From Pseudomonas sp. BSw22131 (lineage in GTDB: Bacteria > Pseudomonadota > Gammaproteobacteria > Pseudomonadales > Pseudomonadaceae): a DNA stretch of 64,000 bases. The first letter of the stretch is position 1. Each line of letters opens with the position of its first letter. The stretch is taken from NCBI RefSeq assembly GCF_026810445.1, contig NZ_CP113949.1, positions 2,790,001 through 2,854,000 on the forward strand, written 5' to 3'. The notes below the pieces were generated by a model. It saw only the letters and a program-made list of their open reading frames with translations, did no database searches and was not told the DNA's origin. The translations under genes and the position numbers were made by a program. This document shows positions 12,201-19,981 of this stretch, in pieces.

Positions 12201-12403
12201 AAGGCGTGAAAGACCTCAATCAGGAAAGCCACGAGAAGAGCAACACCAGCCTCGCGTGGAACTCGATGTCGGGCAAAGGCAACACCGACGAAACCCTGCG
12301 CCAGAGCGAACTCATCGCCAAGGGCAACCTTGCGATCAACGCGGTGGACGGGCTGCACATTGATGTGAAGCAGGTCAACCAACACCGTCAGTCAGGCAAT
12401 TGA
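3281..12403 (+). CDS. cdiA: CdiA filamentous toxin-delivery exoprotein, frameshifted before its toxin tail
   Basis: A 3040-residue TpsA protein. An extended signal region (residues 1-49, ending FWQPLMAQA) leads into the TPS secretion domain (about 50-290) with NPNF and NPYGI motifs. Next comes a long array of FHA-1 beta-helix repeats of the form LDNxxGxxxS (about 310-2050). Residues about 2050-2370 are less repetitive and more AT-rich in codon choice, and may form the receptor-binding region. An FHA-2-type array (GRDVTLTA, GRDINNIG) fills about 2500-3000. The frame then ends at 12403 in an unrelated VNQHRQSGN tail. Relative to the two downstream copies, AG is missing after 12383; restoring it joins this frame to the one beginning at 12408. 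As read, the toxin tail is lost. Confidence 0.9.
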   Translation: MDVRQFAFLARQPSAVLMERERFWGMPKRGLALILINAMFWQPLMAQADGIAVSGGTQTSLNQAGNGVPIVNIAAPNASGLSHNQYQQYNVDAQGVILNNATARTQNTQLGGIIVGNPNFTGTAASTILNEVVGANASQLKGYTEVAGQSARVIVANPYGISCNGCGFINTPRVTLTTGKPVLDNGQLQRFQVDGGSISIDGSGVNADNVDQFELITRAAQINAQINAKQLTIVAGRNDVDAQTLSATARADDGSSKPVLAIDSSALGGMYAGAIKLVGTEAGVGVRLAGNLAASAGDIQIDANGQLNMTQVSAAGAVNVKAVSLDAAGPVYAGTSLSVNTTGDVINRQSIAARDGVVLSSGGQLTNPGIIEAGVNADNSRNVSGDVSITAQNVRNTGSITASRALTANVSQTLNNQGGTLNSQARTQVTAGTLDNRQSGRVLSQGSMGVTADQLLNTQNGLVSSAGDLSVNAGYLDNSQQGKISTSSALTVHVTGQLLNALGILGANGNLVLSAGALDNRNGEISTLSDLSASGGQADNSGNGRILANGDLSLTFDGLNNQNKGAVSGQRDVNINVGQLSNTGVGSVYAKRNLNLSAANDLNNNQGVLRSDDTLSLRVGSLANTGGSVTSAGVSTLTGTGAIVNHGGEILSDTKLTLTSASLDNSQKGRIAGKGVVLNTGAFDNHQNGSLTSTDTLQLTAAQVNNSEAGRIASAMALNASVTGLDQLGGQMFSKTALTLDMNNGQLNNQGGLINAPGTLLLKNLNGVNNQNGEISSAQAFTLTAQNLDNSGGKLISNQSLTMRIAQVLSNINGTVSAQGLDITSASLDNTEGMFSSHAGLKLTVDNALNNHQGTLIADEDFLLNAASADNSLGQISSKKNLTAKIGNLQQQGGQLIALGMLNLTGNRLDNRLNGLIGATQALTLNVDDIDNRGGEVSSQDTITVNGQQLNNSDSGKVLAQQALRLNVAKITNLNNGLLSGKAGITLVGDTLDNTGGSLVGLKGIDINFAGLLDNSQGLISSEDMLNARVGSLINNAGSVSSAGLLTLNSVGSITNHGGKLVTDGALTLHSDSLDNSAKGSISSKGALAIITGNFDNSQAGLVSTSDRLDLTAAQLTNRDGGSIGSTLDLVASISGLDQQNGKLFSSADLTLDLNNGQLNNQGGLINTPGALLLKNFNGVNNQNGEISSNQAFTLAAQSLDNSGGKLLSNQDLNVRIAHALINIKGMIAAASLDVQAGTLDNGGGTITSRSDLQLSTNGLLSNRDDGLISAAQALNVRSTNLDNQGGQLLANSVLTVNAAALNNTANGLINSQDSLNITADSLDSSNGGEVSAHGDMSLTLNALTQNGGRLLGDAALTLDLNGADLNNRAGLITAKGPLTLNRLRDINNQGGEISSSQSFTLAGGNFDNTNGKLISNNLLTVNTASVINQNGLISGWQGLSVNSGVLDNRNNGTLSSRNGSVAATVSGALLNSSGGALVSQNALTVNAASLDNRGGILSSGGAQTLTVNGLLDNSQNGLIDSGAALTVNATTLSNAAGNITAQQDVSFTGNALDNSAGNLSSKGAVTLDLLGALTNSNGKLASAGALLLRRSSQIVNQGGQLVSQSLMTLNTASLDNRNRGTVAANSSLVINSSAAVLNSADGLIYSQIADVQLQAGSLSNGNGALQSQGAMNLNVAGDIDNQTGRIIAQGGDLGLSASNLYNQGGVLSSLQGAFTARVTGVLKNGYNANRQGGVIQAQRLDLRALGGFDNYGGRVSARGGDALITTGNFDNRNGGLYATGRVGVTGNNFDNSGDNDGQIAANQIDLNLSGALNNRLGIIESDSTLSVTAGSVDNQTGKLRALGGAGTTQFNIGGTFDNRNGVLESANNDLNFNVSSFLNANGSLLHVGNGEFAISTANVTNAGGSIVTRGGLTLNADSWTNSSVIQAGRLNVNVNNFNQTASGQLLASSAFVGTGGNWNNDGLIASDGSLNLNIGGTYSGNGRMSSLGNLSASAGQMTLGSATTIAGGGSTAINAGGQLTNYGRLTSAGDMTVNAGGVNNYGTLGAAQDLTVVTQTLLNNQAADGSRGFLFSGRNMKLQVGSFTNQYADVYSLGSLLVTGVSPGSSAQNLLNSSASIEAAGDITVAADSFVNQREKFAMDQQVTGGYMTIRCVQHCDGPSSPRVRGPVFIYQTVESTVSEDSPMATFVSGHNLSINSQNFLNQYSLVSAANDLSITSTNITNKAALSASGTSGHEVGANNWVSGSDFYQLINDVQAYDAQHPRTGPFDIAAFNELVGKFDPVLFYGITDPVTVKADGQSVAAAIIQAGGAVNLNASNDISNLVVQKTTTAVTNRSSSTGVYSATQPSVVLLNRQLPPNLAQQQVNPLSLPGFSLPTGQNGLFRLSGQAGNNTQSTQASATPQSWTIGGASVSVAQREQTVSDTQARNIQIDSAGQISASAGQLTTTTRQTTGQVISAPGITRATTATAQKVNKVQGLPSYAARPNGNKYLIETNPVLTDLKQFMSSDYLLSGLGYDPDTSAKRLGDGFYEQRLVQQAVTARTGQAFIDGQTSNEAQFKYLMSNAIASKDALNLSVGVGLTAQQVAALTHDIVWMEDAVVNGETVLVPVLYLANANNRLASNGALIAGKDVTLIAGENLDNVGTLRATNNLSATAGNDLVNSGLIEAGNRLDLLAGNDIVNKAGGIISGRDVTLTAINGDVINERTVTSMDSSVLGQRHNDYADNAARIEAANDLSISAGRDINNIGSDLQSRRDMTLSAGRDVNLVATQVTNSLVRDSKHTSSDITQTGSTVTAGRDISAQAGRDINAIASSIDATRDIAMAATENINISSAADEEHSLSKSKKLTVQEDHVSQVATEIKAGGSVAISAGQNLAVTSSRITAGYEAYLVAGDKLEILAAQDSDYSLYDKKSKGSFGAKKTKRDEVTKVTNIGSEITSGGNMVLVSGGDQRYQVAKLNSGKDLTISSGGAITFEGVKDLNQESHEKSNTSLAWNSMSGKGNTDETLRQSELIAKGNLAINAVDGLHIDVKQVNQHRQSGN

Positions 12404-12578
12404 TGCGATGGTCAAGGCAGATCCGGATCTGGCGTGGTTGAAGGAGGCAGAGAAGCGTGGGGATGTGGATTGGAAGCTGATCAAAGAAACGCATGATGCT
12501 TACAAGTACAGCAACTCAAGCCTGGGTCAGGGCGCGATGCTGGCGATCATCATTATTGTGACGGTGTTGACGGCGGGT
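10481..12578 (+). repeat. Long direct repeat, resident copy inside cdiA
   Basis: This segment (FHA-2 region to the start of the pretoxin region) recurs almost base for base at 16269-18367 and 21262-23249, and as a short piece at 25579-25741. All copies begin at the same base, ACACCACAAAGCTGG. Such homology arms would allow toxin switching by homologous recombination. Confidence 0.9.
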
Positions 12579-14537
12579 GCTGCGAGTGCGCTTGCTGCAT
12601 CGGCGGGCAGCGCGGTTGGAGCCGGAGCCGGCTCAACGATGGCGGCTGCTACAGCAGCCACCGCATCGGCAGGTGCAGCTACCGCCGGCCTTGGAAACGT
12701 CATTGCGACTGCGGCGCTTACCTCGATGGCCAGTACCGGCGCCGTCAGTGTCATCAACAACAAGGGTAATTTGGGAGCAACATTCAAGGATGTAACGTCG
12801 TCAGGGGCAGTCAAAGGATACCTAACGTCCGCAGCAATGGGGGGGATGATGCCAGGCTACGACCCCGCATCACTGGGGCTTGACCTTGGCAGTCTCCAGG
12901 CGGTGTTGCTGAAATCGGCGTCCGATGCATTTGTGAATACCGCCATTAACGGCGGCAGTTATGCCAATAATTTAAGCAGCGCTTTAGCAGGCCAAGCCGC
13001 CAACGTTGGGATGGCCTTCGGCTTCAGGATGATTGGGGATTACGCTTTAGGAAAATACGAAGAAGGCAGTGTCCAAAAGGTAATGGCACACGCTTTGGTC
13101 GGTGGTCTGCTGGCAGAAGCCACTGGAGGCGATTTCAAGACAGGAGCAATGGCAGCGGGTGCAAGTGAAGCCTTGGTCAACGTGATCAAAAACATGGTTG
13201 GCGACGACAAAGCGCTGCAAGTGATGGCCTCGCAACTAACTGGGATCGCAGCCGCCGCCGCCGTGAATGGGGATGTTGAGAAGGGCGCACAGATTGCTCA
13301 GTACGCGGCAACCTACAATCGACAGCTTCATGCTGAAGAGCAGAAGTGGTTGGAAGACAACGCCCAGCAATTCGCCGATCAGACAGGAGTATCCAAGCAG
13401 GCGGCAATGGAGCGCCTCAGCCAACAGGCGTTAAAAGATACCGATATCTTGTGGCGCTCAATATTGAGCGATGGCAATGACAGTGCTGCTCAAGCATTTC
13501 TATCAGGCTCGGGAAAAACGTTTGTTAACGAGCTGGGGGATGCACAGTCACTCTTCACGACGACCGGGAATCAATTATTTCGCTCGGAGATGTTTGCAGA
13601 TTCCGCAGATCCCTCGTTCTACAAGCAGTTCGTTCAGAGCGGTATCAGCCGTGACTTGAGTACAGGATTGATCAAAGAGCTCAAAGATTCTGGCGTTGGA
13701 TTCAAAAATGGCGTGGTGGATCTTTACGCTGCGGCACAAGAAAGTCCGGGGGCTGTCTTAGTGGGAATCTGGCGAGGAGTCAAAGGATTGCCAGCCGGGA
13801 TGATGGACAGCTTCCAAGAGAGTGGACTGGCGATAGGCGAAGGCGCTGCTGTGGCTTTGAATGCTGATATAGCCGCCAAGCTTAATGCGATCTACGGGCA
13901 GGATGTGCGCAGTGCTCAGCAGGCTATGCTGGCAATTCGAATATTTACGGCGGTAAGCGGAGCAAAAGCGGTCGGAAAAGCCGGGGATGTCTTTGCAACG
14001 AAAATTGCGGATGTGATCTCCAAGGAGTTGGATACCGTCGCGAAAAACCTGAATCCCAGCAGCGCGATGACTGATGCAGAAGCAGGGACGTTGGTTGACA
14101 GGAATGTGTTGGGGGGTAATCCTAGTGGTGCAAAAGACATTGTGAATGCCACTGAAGGTATTCCTGGTCGTGTACAGTCTCGTATAAACGTTGCTAACGG
14201 TCGTACAGAAACCACCCCTCTGCGGGACAATGGCAATCCAGTCTCTGCGGGGTTCGACCATGTTCTTGATGGCCATTTCGATAGAGAAATTTCCAACTCG
14301 CGTTCAGTATTTACGATTGCTCCAGATGAGTTGAAAGGAATTTTGCAGAGCAGTGATGTCGTTAAGTCTCCAGTTATGGCGCTACCAGATGGTCAGTTTG
14401 TTAGAACAGTTGATGTGGGGCGAGTGATTGGCACTACTACACTGAAGGATGGAGGCATCCCCACCTCTGTGATAAAAGTGTTCACCGACAAAGCCGGCAA
14501 CCTGATCACAACCTTTCCAGTTAAGGCGGGTAATTGA
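12408..14537 (+). CDS. cdiA: Detached C-terminal part of CdiA: pretoxin domain and RNase-like toxin 1
   Basis: This frame continues CdiA once the 2-nt deletion near 12383 is repaired; the ATG at 12408 is internal to the ancestral gene, and the corresponding codons occur in the copies at 18198 and 23184. The first ~60 residues are shared with the cassettes. A hydrophobic Ala/Gly-rich pretoxin region follows (LAIIIIVTVLTAG, then HALVGGLLAEATGGDF, DUF637-like). The variable tail starts at Gly-Ala-Lys (14127) and ends with a compact domain: FDHVLDGHF, NSRSVFTIAPDELKGIL, DGQFVRTVDVG, IGTT and a T/K-rich last strand. This resembles BECR-fold (EndoU/barnase-like, Ntox50-like) RNase toxins. The fold call is from motif memory and moderate. 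Confidence 0.75.
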   Translation: MVKADPDLAWLKEAEKRGDVDWKLIKETHDAYKYSNSSLGQGAMLAIIIIVTVLTAGAASALAASAGSAVGAGAGSTMAAATAATASAGAATAGLGNVIATAALTSMASTGAVSVINNKGNLGATFKDVTSSGAVKGYLTSAAMGGMMPGYDPASLGLDLGSLQAVLLKSASDAFVNTAINGGSYANNLSSALAGQAANVGMAFGFRMIGDYALGKYEEGSVQKVMAHALVGGLLAEATGGDFKTGAMAAGASEALVNVIKNMVGDDKALQVMASQLTGIAAAAAVNGDVEKGAQIAQYAATYNRQLHAEEQKWLEDNAQQFADQTGVSKQAAMERLSQQALKDTDILWRSILSDGNDSAAQAFLSGSGKTFVNELGDAQSLFTTTGNQLFRSEMFADSADPSFYKQFVQSGISRDLSTGLIKELKDSGVGFKNGVVDLYAAAQESPGAVLVGIWRGVKGLPAGMMDSFQESGLAIGEGAAVALNADIAAKLNAIYGQDVRSAQQAMLAIRIFTAVSGAKAVGKAGDVFATKIADVISKELDTVAKNLNPSSAMTDAEAGTLVDRNVLGGNPSGAKDIVNATEGIPGRVQSRINVANGRTETTPLRDNGNPVSAGFDHVLDGHFDREISNSRSVFTIAPDELKGILQSSDVVKSPVMALPDGQFVRTVDVGRVIGTTTLKDGGIPTSVIKVFTDKAGNLITTFPVKAGN

Positions 14538-15049
14538 TGCGATCTCTCTCTCCAAAGGTTTGGCATGAGTTGCAATCGACTGTGACGCTCTTGAGTGATA
14601 AGTCATCGCTGAGGGATATGCTCGAGGTAATTCTTATGTGGATAAGGCGCAATTATGAATATTTTTCTGTCGAACCGTTCTCGGCCTATAGTTTTGATCA
14701 GCTTTCGAACGTAAATGAGAAATTGATGCCCGTTGAGTTTTCGACTTTTAGACTTGGCGACATAGCTCATTTTAGAAAAGTCATTTTAGGCTATAAGGCC
14801 AACGACGTAGAGGCTATTGCGCGGTTTTTACGCGATACGATAGAGGAGTTGGTTACTATCGAGATTGATGAGCAATGCCCTAGGTGTGAATCTCCTGGTA
14901 TGCGCATTTTTATAGGAAAGCAGAACGGATTGTTGGCTTTTCAGTGTAATGTCTGTGGCCACTCCCATTACTCAGATGGATCTAAGGTCGAGATTGGGGG
15001 GTTAGAGTTTGTGAGTGAGGTAAGGTTGCGAGAGTTTGGCTTGATTTAA
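14537..15049 (+). CDS. cdiI: Probable immunity protein for CdiA toxin 1
   Basis: A 170-residue soluble protein whose ATG overlaps the toxin stop by one base (TGATG), so the two are translationally coupled, as is normal for CdiA-CT/CdiI pairs. I used the ATG at 14537 rather than the TTG codon before it. The sequence carries CPRC and CNVC pairs about 30 residues apart (about 116-150), which look like a zinc ribbon, unusual for an immunity protein. No family was recognised. The immunity role is inferred from position and AT-rich codon use shared with the other immunity genes. Confidence 0.7.
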   Translation: MRSLSPKVWHELQSTVTLLSDKSSLRDMLEVILMWIRRNYEYFSVEPFSAYSFDQLSNVNEKLMPVEFSTFRLGDIAHFRKVILGYKANDVEAIARFLRDTIEELVTIEIDEQCPRCESPGMRIFIGKQNGLLAFQCNVCGHSHYSDGSKVEIGGLEFVSEVRLREFGLI

Positions 15050-15050
15050 T

Positions 15051-15488
15051 GGTCCAAAAGCAACTGGTGGCGCTGCCGGTAAGGTAGATGATCTAGCTAC
15101 TAGTGGCTTAAGTTCAGCGTCAAACCTTCCAAGTGGAACAGGTCTTGGTGGTTTCAAGGTCGGCTTAAGTGCAGGCGACATCACTGCTATAAATTCACAG
15201 TTTGGCGGTTCGGTTTCATTCAGAGAAGTTGATACGGCTATTGCAAATGCTGCCAATTATGATGGTTTTTACAATAAGGCTGGCTCAATGATCAGGGATA
15301 TTGCTGGCGGGCATCTGTTTGATAATGGGAACAAGCGGACTGCTGTTGAGGTGGTTGAGCAGTTGATTATAAAAAACGGCGTAGATGGCCCGCCAAAACA
15401 AACTATTTGGAATGTTGTGGATAAGGTTGCAACGGGGAAGCTAACTAATGTCCAAGATATTTCAAAAGCATTAAGAGGGCTGGATTAA
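15051..15488 (+). pseudogene. Orphan CdiA-CT toxin with Fic/Doc-like motif (no start codon)
   Basis: The frame opens directly after the upstream immunity stop, with GGTCCAAAAG (one mismatch to the toxin-start motif of this locus), and runs about 145 residues to a TAA. There is no upstream start codon or export domain, so it is a displaced toxin tail, not an independent gene. Its centre reads RDIAGGHLFDNGNKRTAVEV, which matches the Fic/Doc loop HxFx(D/E)GN(G/K)R, although the acidic position is Asn. Fic/Doc proteins AMPylate or phosphorylate targets such as GTPases or EF-Tu. The stop overlaps the next immunity ATG. The activity is inferred from the motif only. Confidence 0.6.
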
Positions 15489-15772
15489 TGTCTTTCAATG
15501 AGCTTTCTGAAAAGTATGCGGCTCGTTTCGGTTCGCCAAGTATGGATAGCGTCGGGCTAGAGGAGTTTATTCAAATACTAGAGTTGGTAGCGATGAAAAA
15601 TAAGGGTTTTTTCATCTTTAAGGTAGATGGTGAAAGAGAGCGCAATATTTATACTTTTATTTTAAATATATCGGCAAGTAACGATGTTGTAATAAGAAAA
15701 GATACAGATAGCATGCGGGAAGGCATGGAGTATTTTTTCTCTGAGCTTGAGCGGCTCGGCATATATCCATAA
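15488..15772 (+). CDS. Probable immunity protein for the orphan Fic-like toxin
   Basis: A 94-residue acidic protein. Its ATG shares the last A of the orphan toxin's TAA stop (TAATG), the same coupled layout as the other pairs here. No domain was recognised. The sequence is strongly AT-rich compared with flanking Pseudomonas genes, which fits horizontal acquisition with the toxin. It can be expressed on its own, so the cell may keep immunity to a toxin it cannot deliver. A terminator follows at 15849. Confidence 0.6.
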   Translation: MSFNELSEKYAARFGSPSMDSVGLEEFIQILELVAMKNKGFFIFKVDGERERNIYTFILNISASNDVVIRKDTDSMREGMEYFFSELERLGIYP

Positions 15773-15848
15773 CTTGATATTTAGACATTTTGCTTCGCCC
15801 CGATAGCAGAACTCATACTGGTGTTTTCTGTAAAAGTGATTGGGATTG

Positions 15849-15875
15849 CACCGGCCTCGCGCCGGTGTTGTTTTA
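15849..15875 (+). terminator. Terminator after the first toxin/immunity block
   Basis: CACCGGC (15849-15855) and GCCGGTG (15861-15867) form a stem, followed by TTGTTTT. A nearly identical hairpin follows the immunity gene of cassette 2 at 20243, which suggests both blocks share ancestry at their ends. Confidence 0.65.
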
Positions 15876-15880
15876 TCTGC

Positions 15881-16231
15881 TTACTGCAAAATCTCTCTTC
15901 CTTCGCTGCTTGCCTTGGTCGTGGCCTGAGCAATCAGGGCGTCGAGCATCTGCGCAACGAATGTCTGTTGGCTCTTGGGCAGTTGGTCGATGGCTTCCAG
16001 TCGCTGTTGCCATTTCGGAGCAGGCCCACGCTTACGCACAGTGGTTTCCTGCTGCTGACCAAACAGCTCTTCGAGTGTGGTCGAAAGCAGCCGGGCCAGC
16101 TCCGGCAACGCCGCTACCTGAATCCGCCGCTTGCCGGACTCATAGGCTTGGATAGTCTGCTGAGACACGCCCAGCCGTTCAGCCAGTTGGGTTTGGGTGA
16201 TGCCGTGTTCTTTGCGCAGGCGGGCAATGCG
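15881..16231 (-). pseudogene. XRE-family (HTH_3) regulator truncated at its 5' end
   Basis: On the minus strand the frame reads RIARLRKEHGITQTQLAERL followed by GVSQQTIQAYESGKRR, a clear lambda-Cro-type helix-turn-helix. It continues through ALPELARLLSTTLEELFG and KRGPAPKWQQRLEAIDQLP to a stop at 15881. Homologues normally have 10-15 more N-terminal residues. Here the frame hits a TAA at 16232-16234, exactly where the 22-bp border element begins, so the start codon is missing. A shorter product from the internal GTG near 16170 would lack the first helix. Regulators of this type often travel with REP-associated transposon-like elements; that link is from memory and tentative. Confidence 0.65.
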
Positions 16232-16235
16232 TTAG

Positions 16236-16257
16236 GTAAAAGGGGACTGATTTATTT
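16236..16257 (+). repeat. Cassette-border element, copy 1
   Basis: Contains AAAAGGGGACTGATTTATTT preceded by GT. It abuts the truncated XRE gene on the left and, after GAACGAGCTCA, the start of cdiA copy 2 on the right. The same 22 bp recur at 20672, 21229, 25546 and 25742, with a shortened copy at 26222. Confidence 0.85.
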
Positions 16258-16259
16258 GA

Positions 16260-19200
16260 ACGAGCTCAACACCACAAAGCTGGACCATCGGCGGCGCCAG
16301 CGTCTCAGTCGCTCAGCGTGAGCAAACCGTTTCTGACACCCAAGCCCGGAACATTCAAATCGATTCGGCCGGTCAGATATCGGCCTCCGCAGGCCAGTTG
16401 ACCACAACAACTCGCCAAACTACCGGTCAGGTGATTTCCGCACCAGGCATCACCCGAGCCACCACAGCCACCGCGCAAAAAGTCAACAAAGTCCAGGGCC
16501 TGCCCAGCTATGCGGCGAGACCTAACGGCAATAAATACCTGATCGAAACCAACCCTGTGCTCACCGACCTCAAGCAGTTCATGAGTTCGGACTACCTGCT
16601 CTCCGGCCTCGGTTACGACCCTGACACCAGCGCTAAACGCCTGGGTGACGGTTTCTACGAACAGCGACTCGTGCAACAAGCCGTCACAGCCCGCACAGGT
16701 CAGGCCTTCATCGACGGACAGACCTCCAACGAGGCGCAGTTCAAGTACCTGATGAGCAACGCCATCGCCAGCAAGGATGCGCTCAACCTTTCGGTAGGCG
16801 TAGGCCTGACCGCGCAACAGGTCGCGGCCCTGACACATGACATCGTCTGGATGGAAGACGCCGTCGTCAACGGCGAAACCGTATTGGTTCCGGTGCTGTA
16901 CCTAGCCAATGCCAACAACCGACTGGCATCAAACGGCGCCCTGATTGCCGGTAAAGACGTCACCCTGATTGCAGGTGAAAACCTCGACAACGTCGGCACC
17001 CTGCGCGCCACCAACAACCTGTCGGCGACCGCAGGCAATGATCTGGTCAACAGCGGCTTGATCGAAGCGGGCAACCGCCTCGACCTGCTCGCGGGCAACG
17101 ACATCGTCAACAAGGCGGGCGGGATCATTTCCGGTCGCGACGTGACCCTCACCGCCATCAACGGCGACGTGATCAACGAGCGCACCGTGACCTCGATGGA
17201 CAGCAGCGTCCTCGGCCAGCGGCACAATGACTACGCCGACAACGCCGCCCGCATCGAGGCCGCCAACGACCTGAGCATTTCAGCCGGGCGTGACATCAAC
17301 AACATCGGCAGCGATCTACAAAGCCGCCGCGACATGACCCTCAGTGCCGGTCGCGACGTCAACCTCGTCGCCACTCAAGTCACCAACAGCCTGGTTCGCG
17401 ACAGCAAACACACCAGCAGCGACATCACGCAGACCGGCTCCACGGTCACTGCCGGTCGAGACATCTCGGCTCAGGCGGGGCGTGACATCAACGCCATCGC
17501 CAGCAGCATCGACGCCACGCGCGACATCGCCATGGCCGCCACCGAAAACATCAACATCAGCTCGGCGGCAGACGAAGAACACTCGTTAAGCAAGAGCAAA
17601 AAACTCACCGTTCAGGAAGATCACGTCAGCCAGGTGGCGACCGAAATCAAGGCCGGTGGCAGCGTCGCGATCAGCGCCGGACAAAACTCGCGGTGACCTC
17701 CAGCCGCATCACCGCAGGCTACGAAGCGTATCTGGTCGCAGGCGACAAACTCGAAATCCTCGCCGCGCAAGACAGCGACTACTCGCTGTACGACAAAAAG
17801 AGCAAAGGCTCCTTCGGTGCCAAAAAGACCAAACGCGACGAAGTCACCAAGGTCACCAATATCGGCAGCGAAATCACCTCCGGCGGCAACATGGTCCTCG
17901 TCAGCGGCGGCGACCAACGCTATCAGGTCGCCAAACTTAACAGCGGCAAAGACCTGACCATCAGCAGCGGCGGCGCCATCACCTTCGAAGGCGTGAAAGA
18001 CCTCAATCAGGAAAGCCACGAGAAGAGCAACACCAGCCTCGCGTGGAACTCGATGTCGGGCAAAGGCAACACCGACGAAACCCTGCGCCAGAGCGAACTC
18101 ATCGCCAAGGGCAACCTTGCGATCAACGCGGTGGACGGGCTGCACATTGATGTGAAGCAGGTCAACCAACAGACCGTCAGTCAGGCAATTGATGCGATGG
18201 TCAAGGCAGATCCGGATCTGGCGTGGTTGAAGGAGGCAGAGAAGCGTGGGGATGTGGATTGGAAGCTGATCAAAGAAACGCATGATGCTTACAAGTACAG
18301 CAACTCAAGCCTGGGTCAGGGCGCGATGCTGGCGATCATTATTATTGTGACGGTGTTGACGGTGGGTGGTGGCACCGCAGCGGCGATTGGCACTTCGGCA
18401 GGAGCAGCCGCCAATGGAGCAGCGCTAGCTGCGGGGTTTTCTACAGCGACTGCAGCTACCATTGCTACAGCCGCAAATGCTGCTGCTGTGGCGAGCTTCT
18501 CAGCCGCTGTTTCGCAGGGCGCGGTCAGCGTAATTAATAACAAAGGTAACCTGGGTGCGGTACTCAAGGATGTCACGTCCGCTGACAGCATGAAGGGTTA
18601 CGTTATCAGCGGCCTTGCTGCTGGTTTCGCTTCGGGGGTTCTTGATAAAACGTTTGGTGTTTCTGCAGAAAACGTCGCCAAAGCGACTCATGGATTTGAG
18701 CTGGGTACAACTGAGGGGCTCACAAAGTTTGCCGGTTATACCTTTGCCGAGAGTGGTTTCAGTGCAGTAACCAGCACGGCTATTAATGGGGGTAGCCTAA
18801 AGGACAACCTTGCTCAAGCAGCGATTAGTTCCGCTGCTGATGTCGTGTCGGCGGGCATCTACAACAAGCTAGGCACACAGCTGGAATTCTCTGGACTGTC
18901 TGCGAAGGTCGGTGCACACGCACTCGTGGGAGGTTTAATTGCGGAGCTTGCAGGCGGTGATTTTAGAACGGGTGCTTTGGCCGCTGGTGCTAACGAAGCA
19001 TTCGTGGCGTCAGTAGGTGACAAGATTTTTGTAAATGGTGCCCACGATCAATTGCTCGCAATGACCTCGCAGCTGATTGGTTTGACAGTTGCGGCGGCGG
19101 CCGCTGGATCTGATAAGGATCAAGCCGTTGCAAGCTGGGTGGCTTCACAGGCTACTAAGTTTAATTACCTGGAACATAGCGAAAAGGAAGCGTTCATCAA

Positions 19201-19981
19201 GGAAATGCTCGGTTGTAAGACCGATGAATGCGCAAAAGAGAAGTGGGAGCAAGGGGCATTTGATGAAGATAGTAAGGGGAATGTTGAGTATGCAAATGAT
19301 ATAGCTGGCTCGATGCGTGCCAAAGAGACTCGAGCTCGCGTTGAAGAATCGCTGGATTCTATTTTGTCAATGCCTTGTCCTACAAACGCTTGTGAGGGCT
19401 ACAAGCAACTGCTGGTTCAGCGTTCCCTAGACACGATAAAATACCTCTCCGTCGTGATCAACGACTGGGCTCCTGTGGATGAGCGGTTGGGCTTGATGAA
19501 TGGCGCTGTGTTAGGTGCAAAGCAAGGCAGCAGCTTGCAGCAAGCCGAATCTTTGGGTTCTACTAGGATTCAAAAAGCTGTAGATTATCTGGCAGGCAAT
19601 ACTGGTGCAAAAGCTACTGCTACAACGGGAGAAGTTGTAGCTACTGAAGCCACCAGTGCAAATGCCCAAGCTGCATTGAGAGCGAAACTATCAGGACTAC
19701 AAAAAGCTCAAGAGACAGCAGCGGTCACTAGAATACTGCCTGATGGCCGTATTCGTTACTACACACAAGAGGTTCCTGCAAGGACAGAAGGACCTACTCG
19801 GGGTGCTTCTTTCGCCACGGAGTTTGATCCTAAAACGGGTAGTACGAGGCAATGGATGGAAAGCTATGACCATGCAGGAGAAGTAATCCGTGTCCACCCG
19901 AAAAGTATTAATGGGCAGCCGGTTGATGCTCAGCACTACCCTCCGACCGGAGCAGAGCTAAAGAGTTGGGGGCAGCAATGA
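16260..19981 (+). pseudogene. Silent cdiA cassette 2: FHA-2/pretoxin arm with type-24-like toxin
   Basis: This copy starts at TPQSWTIGG right after a stop codon (16257-16259), so it has no start, signal or TPS domain. One C is missing after about 17687 relative to cdiA, splitting it into frames ending at 17696 and running from 17693. The second frame carries the shared SQAIDAMVKADPDLAWLKEA segment, its own hydrophobic pretoxin region (HALVGGLIAELAGGDF, DUF637-like) and an NYLxH-like motif (FNYLEHSEKEAF). The toxin tail starts at Gly-Ala-Lys (19604). Its end, ILPDGRIRYYTQ, GPTRGASF and YDHAGEVIRVHPK, resembles polymorphic toxin type 24 domains, a recognition from memory. It can be used only after recombination into cdiA. 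Confidence 0.75.
16269..18367 (+). repeat. Long direct repeat, copy in cassette 2
   Basis: Equivalent to 10481-12578 of cdiA. It retains the AG that cdiA has lost near 12383 but lacks one C near 17687. Identity ends in the first hydrophobic pretoxin segment. Confidence 0.9.

Noticed and set aside
14534..14536. TTG at 14534 as start of immunity gene 1
   Set aside because: The adjacent ATG at 14537 gives the usual one-base overlap with the toxin stop.
15790..16321. Plus-strand frames over the XRE gene
   Set aside because: Shadows; the minus-strand helix-turn-helix explains the region.
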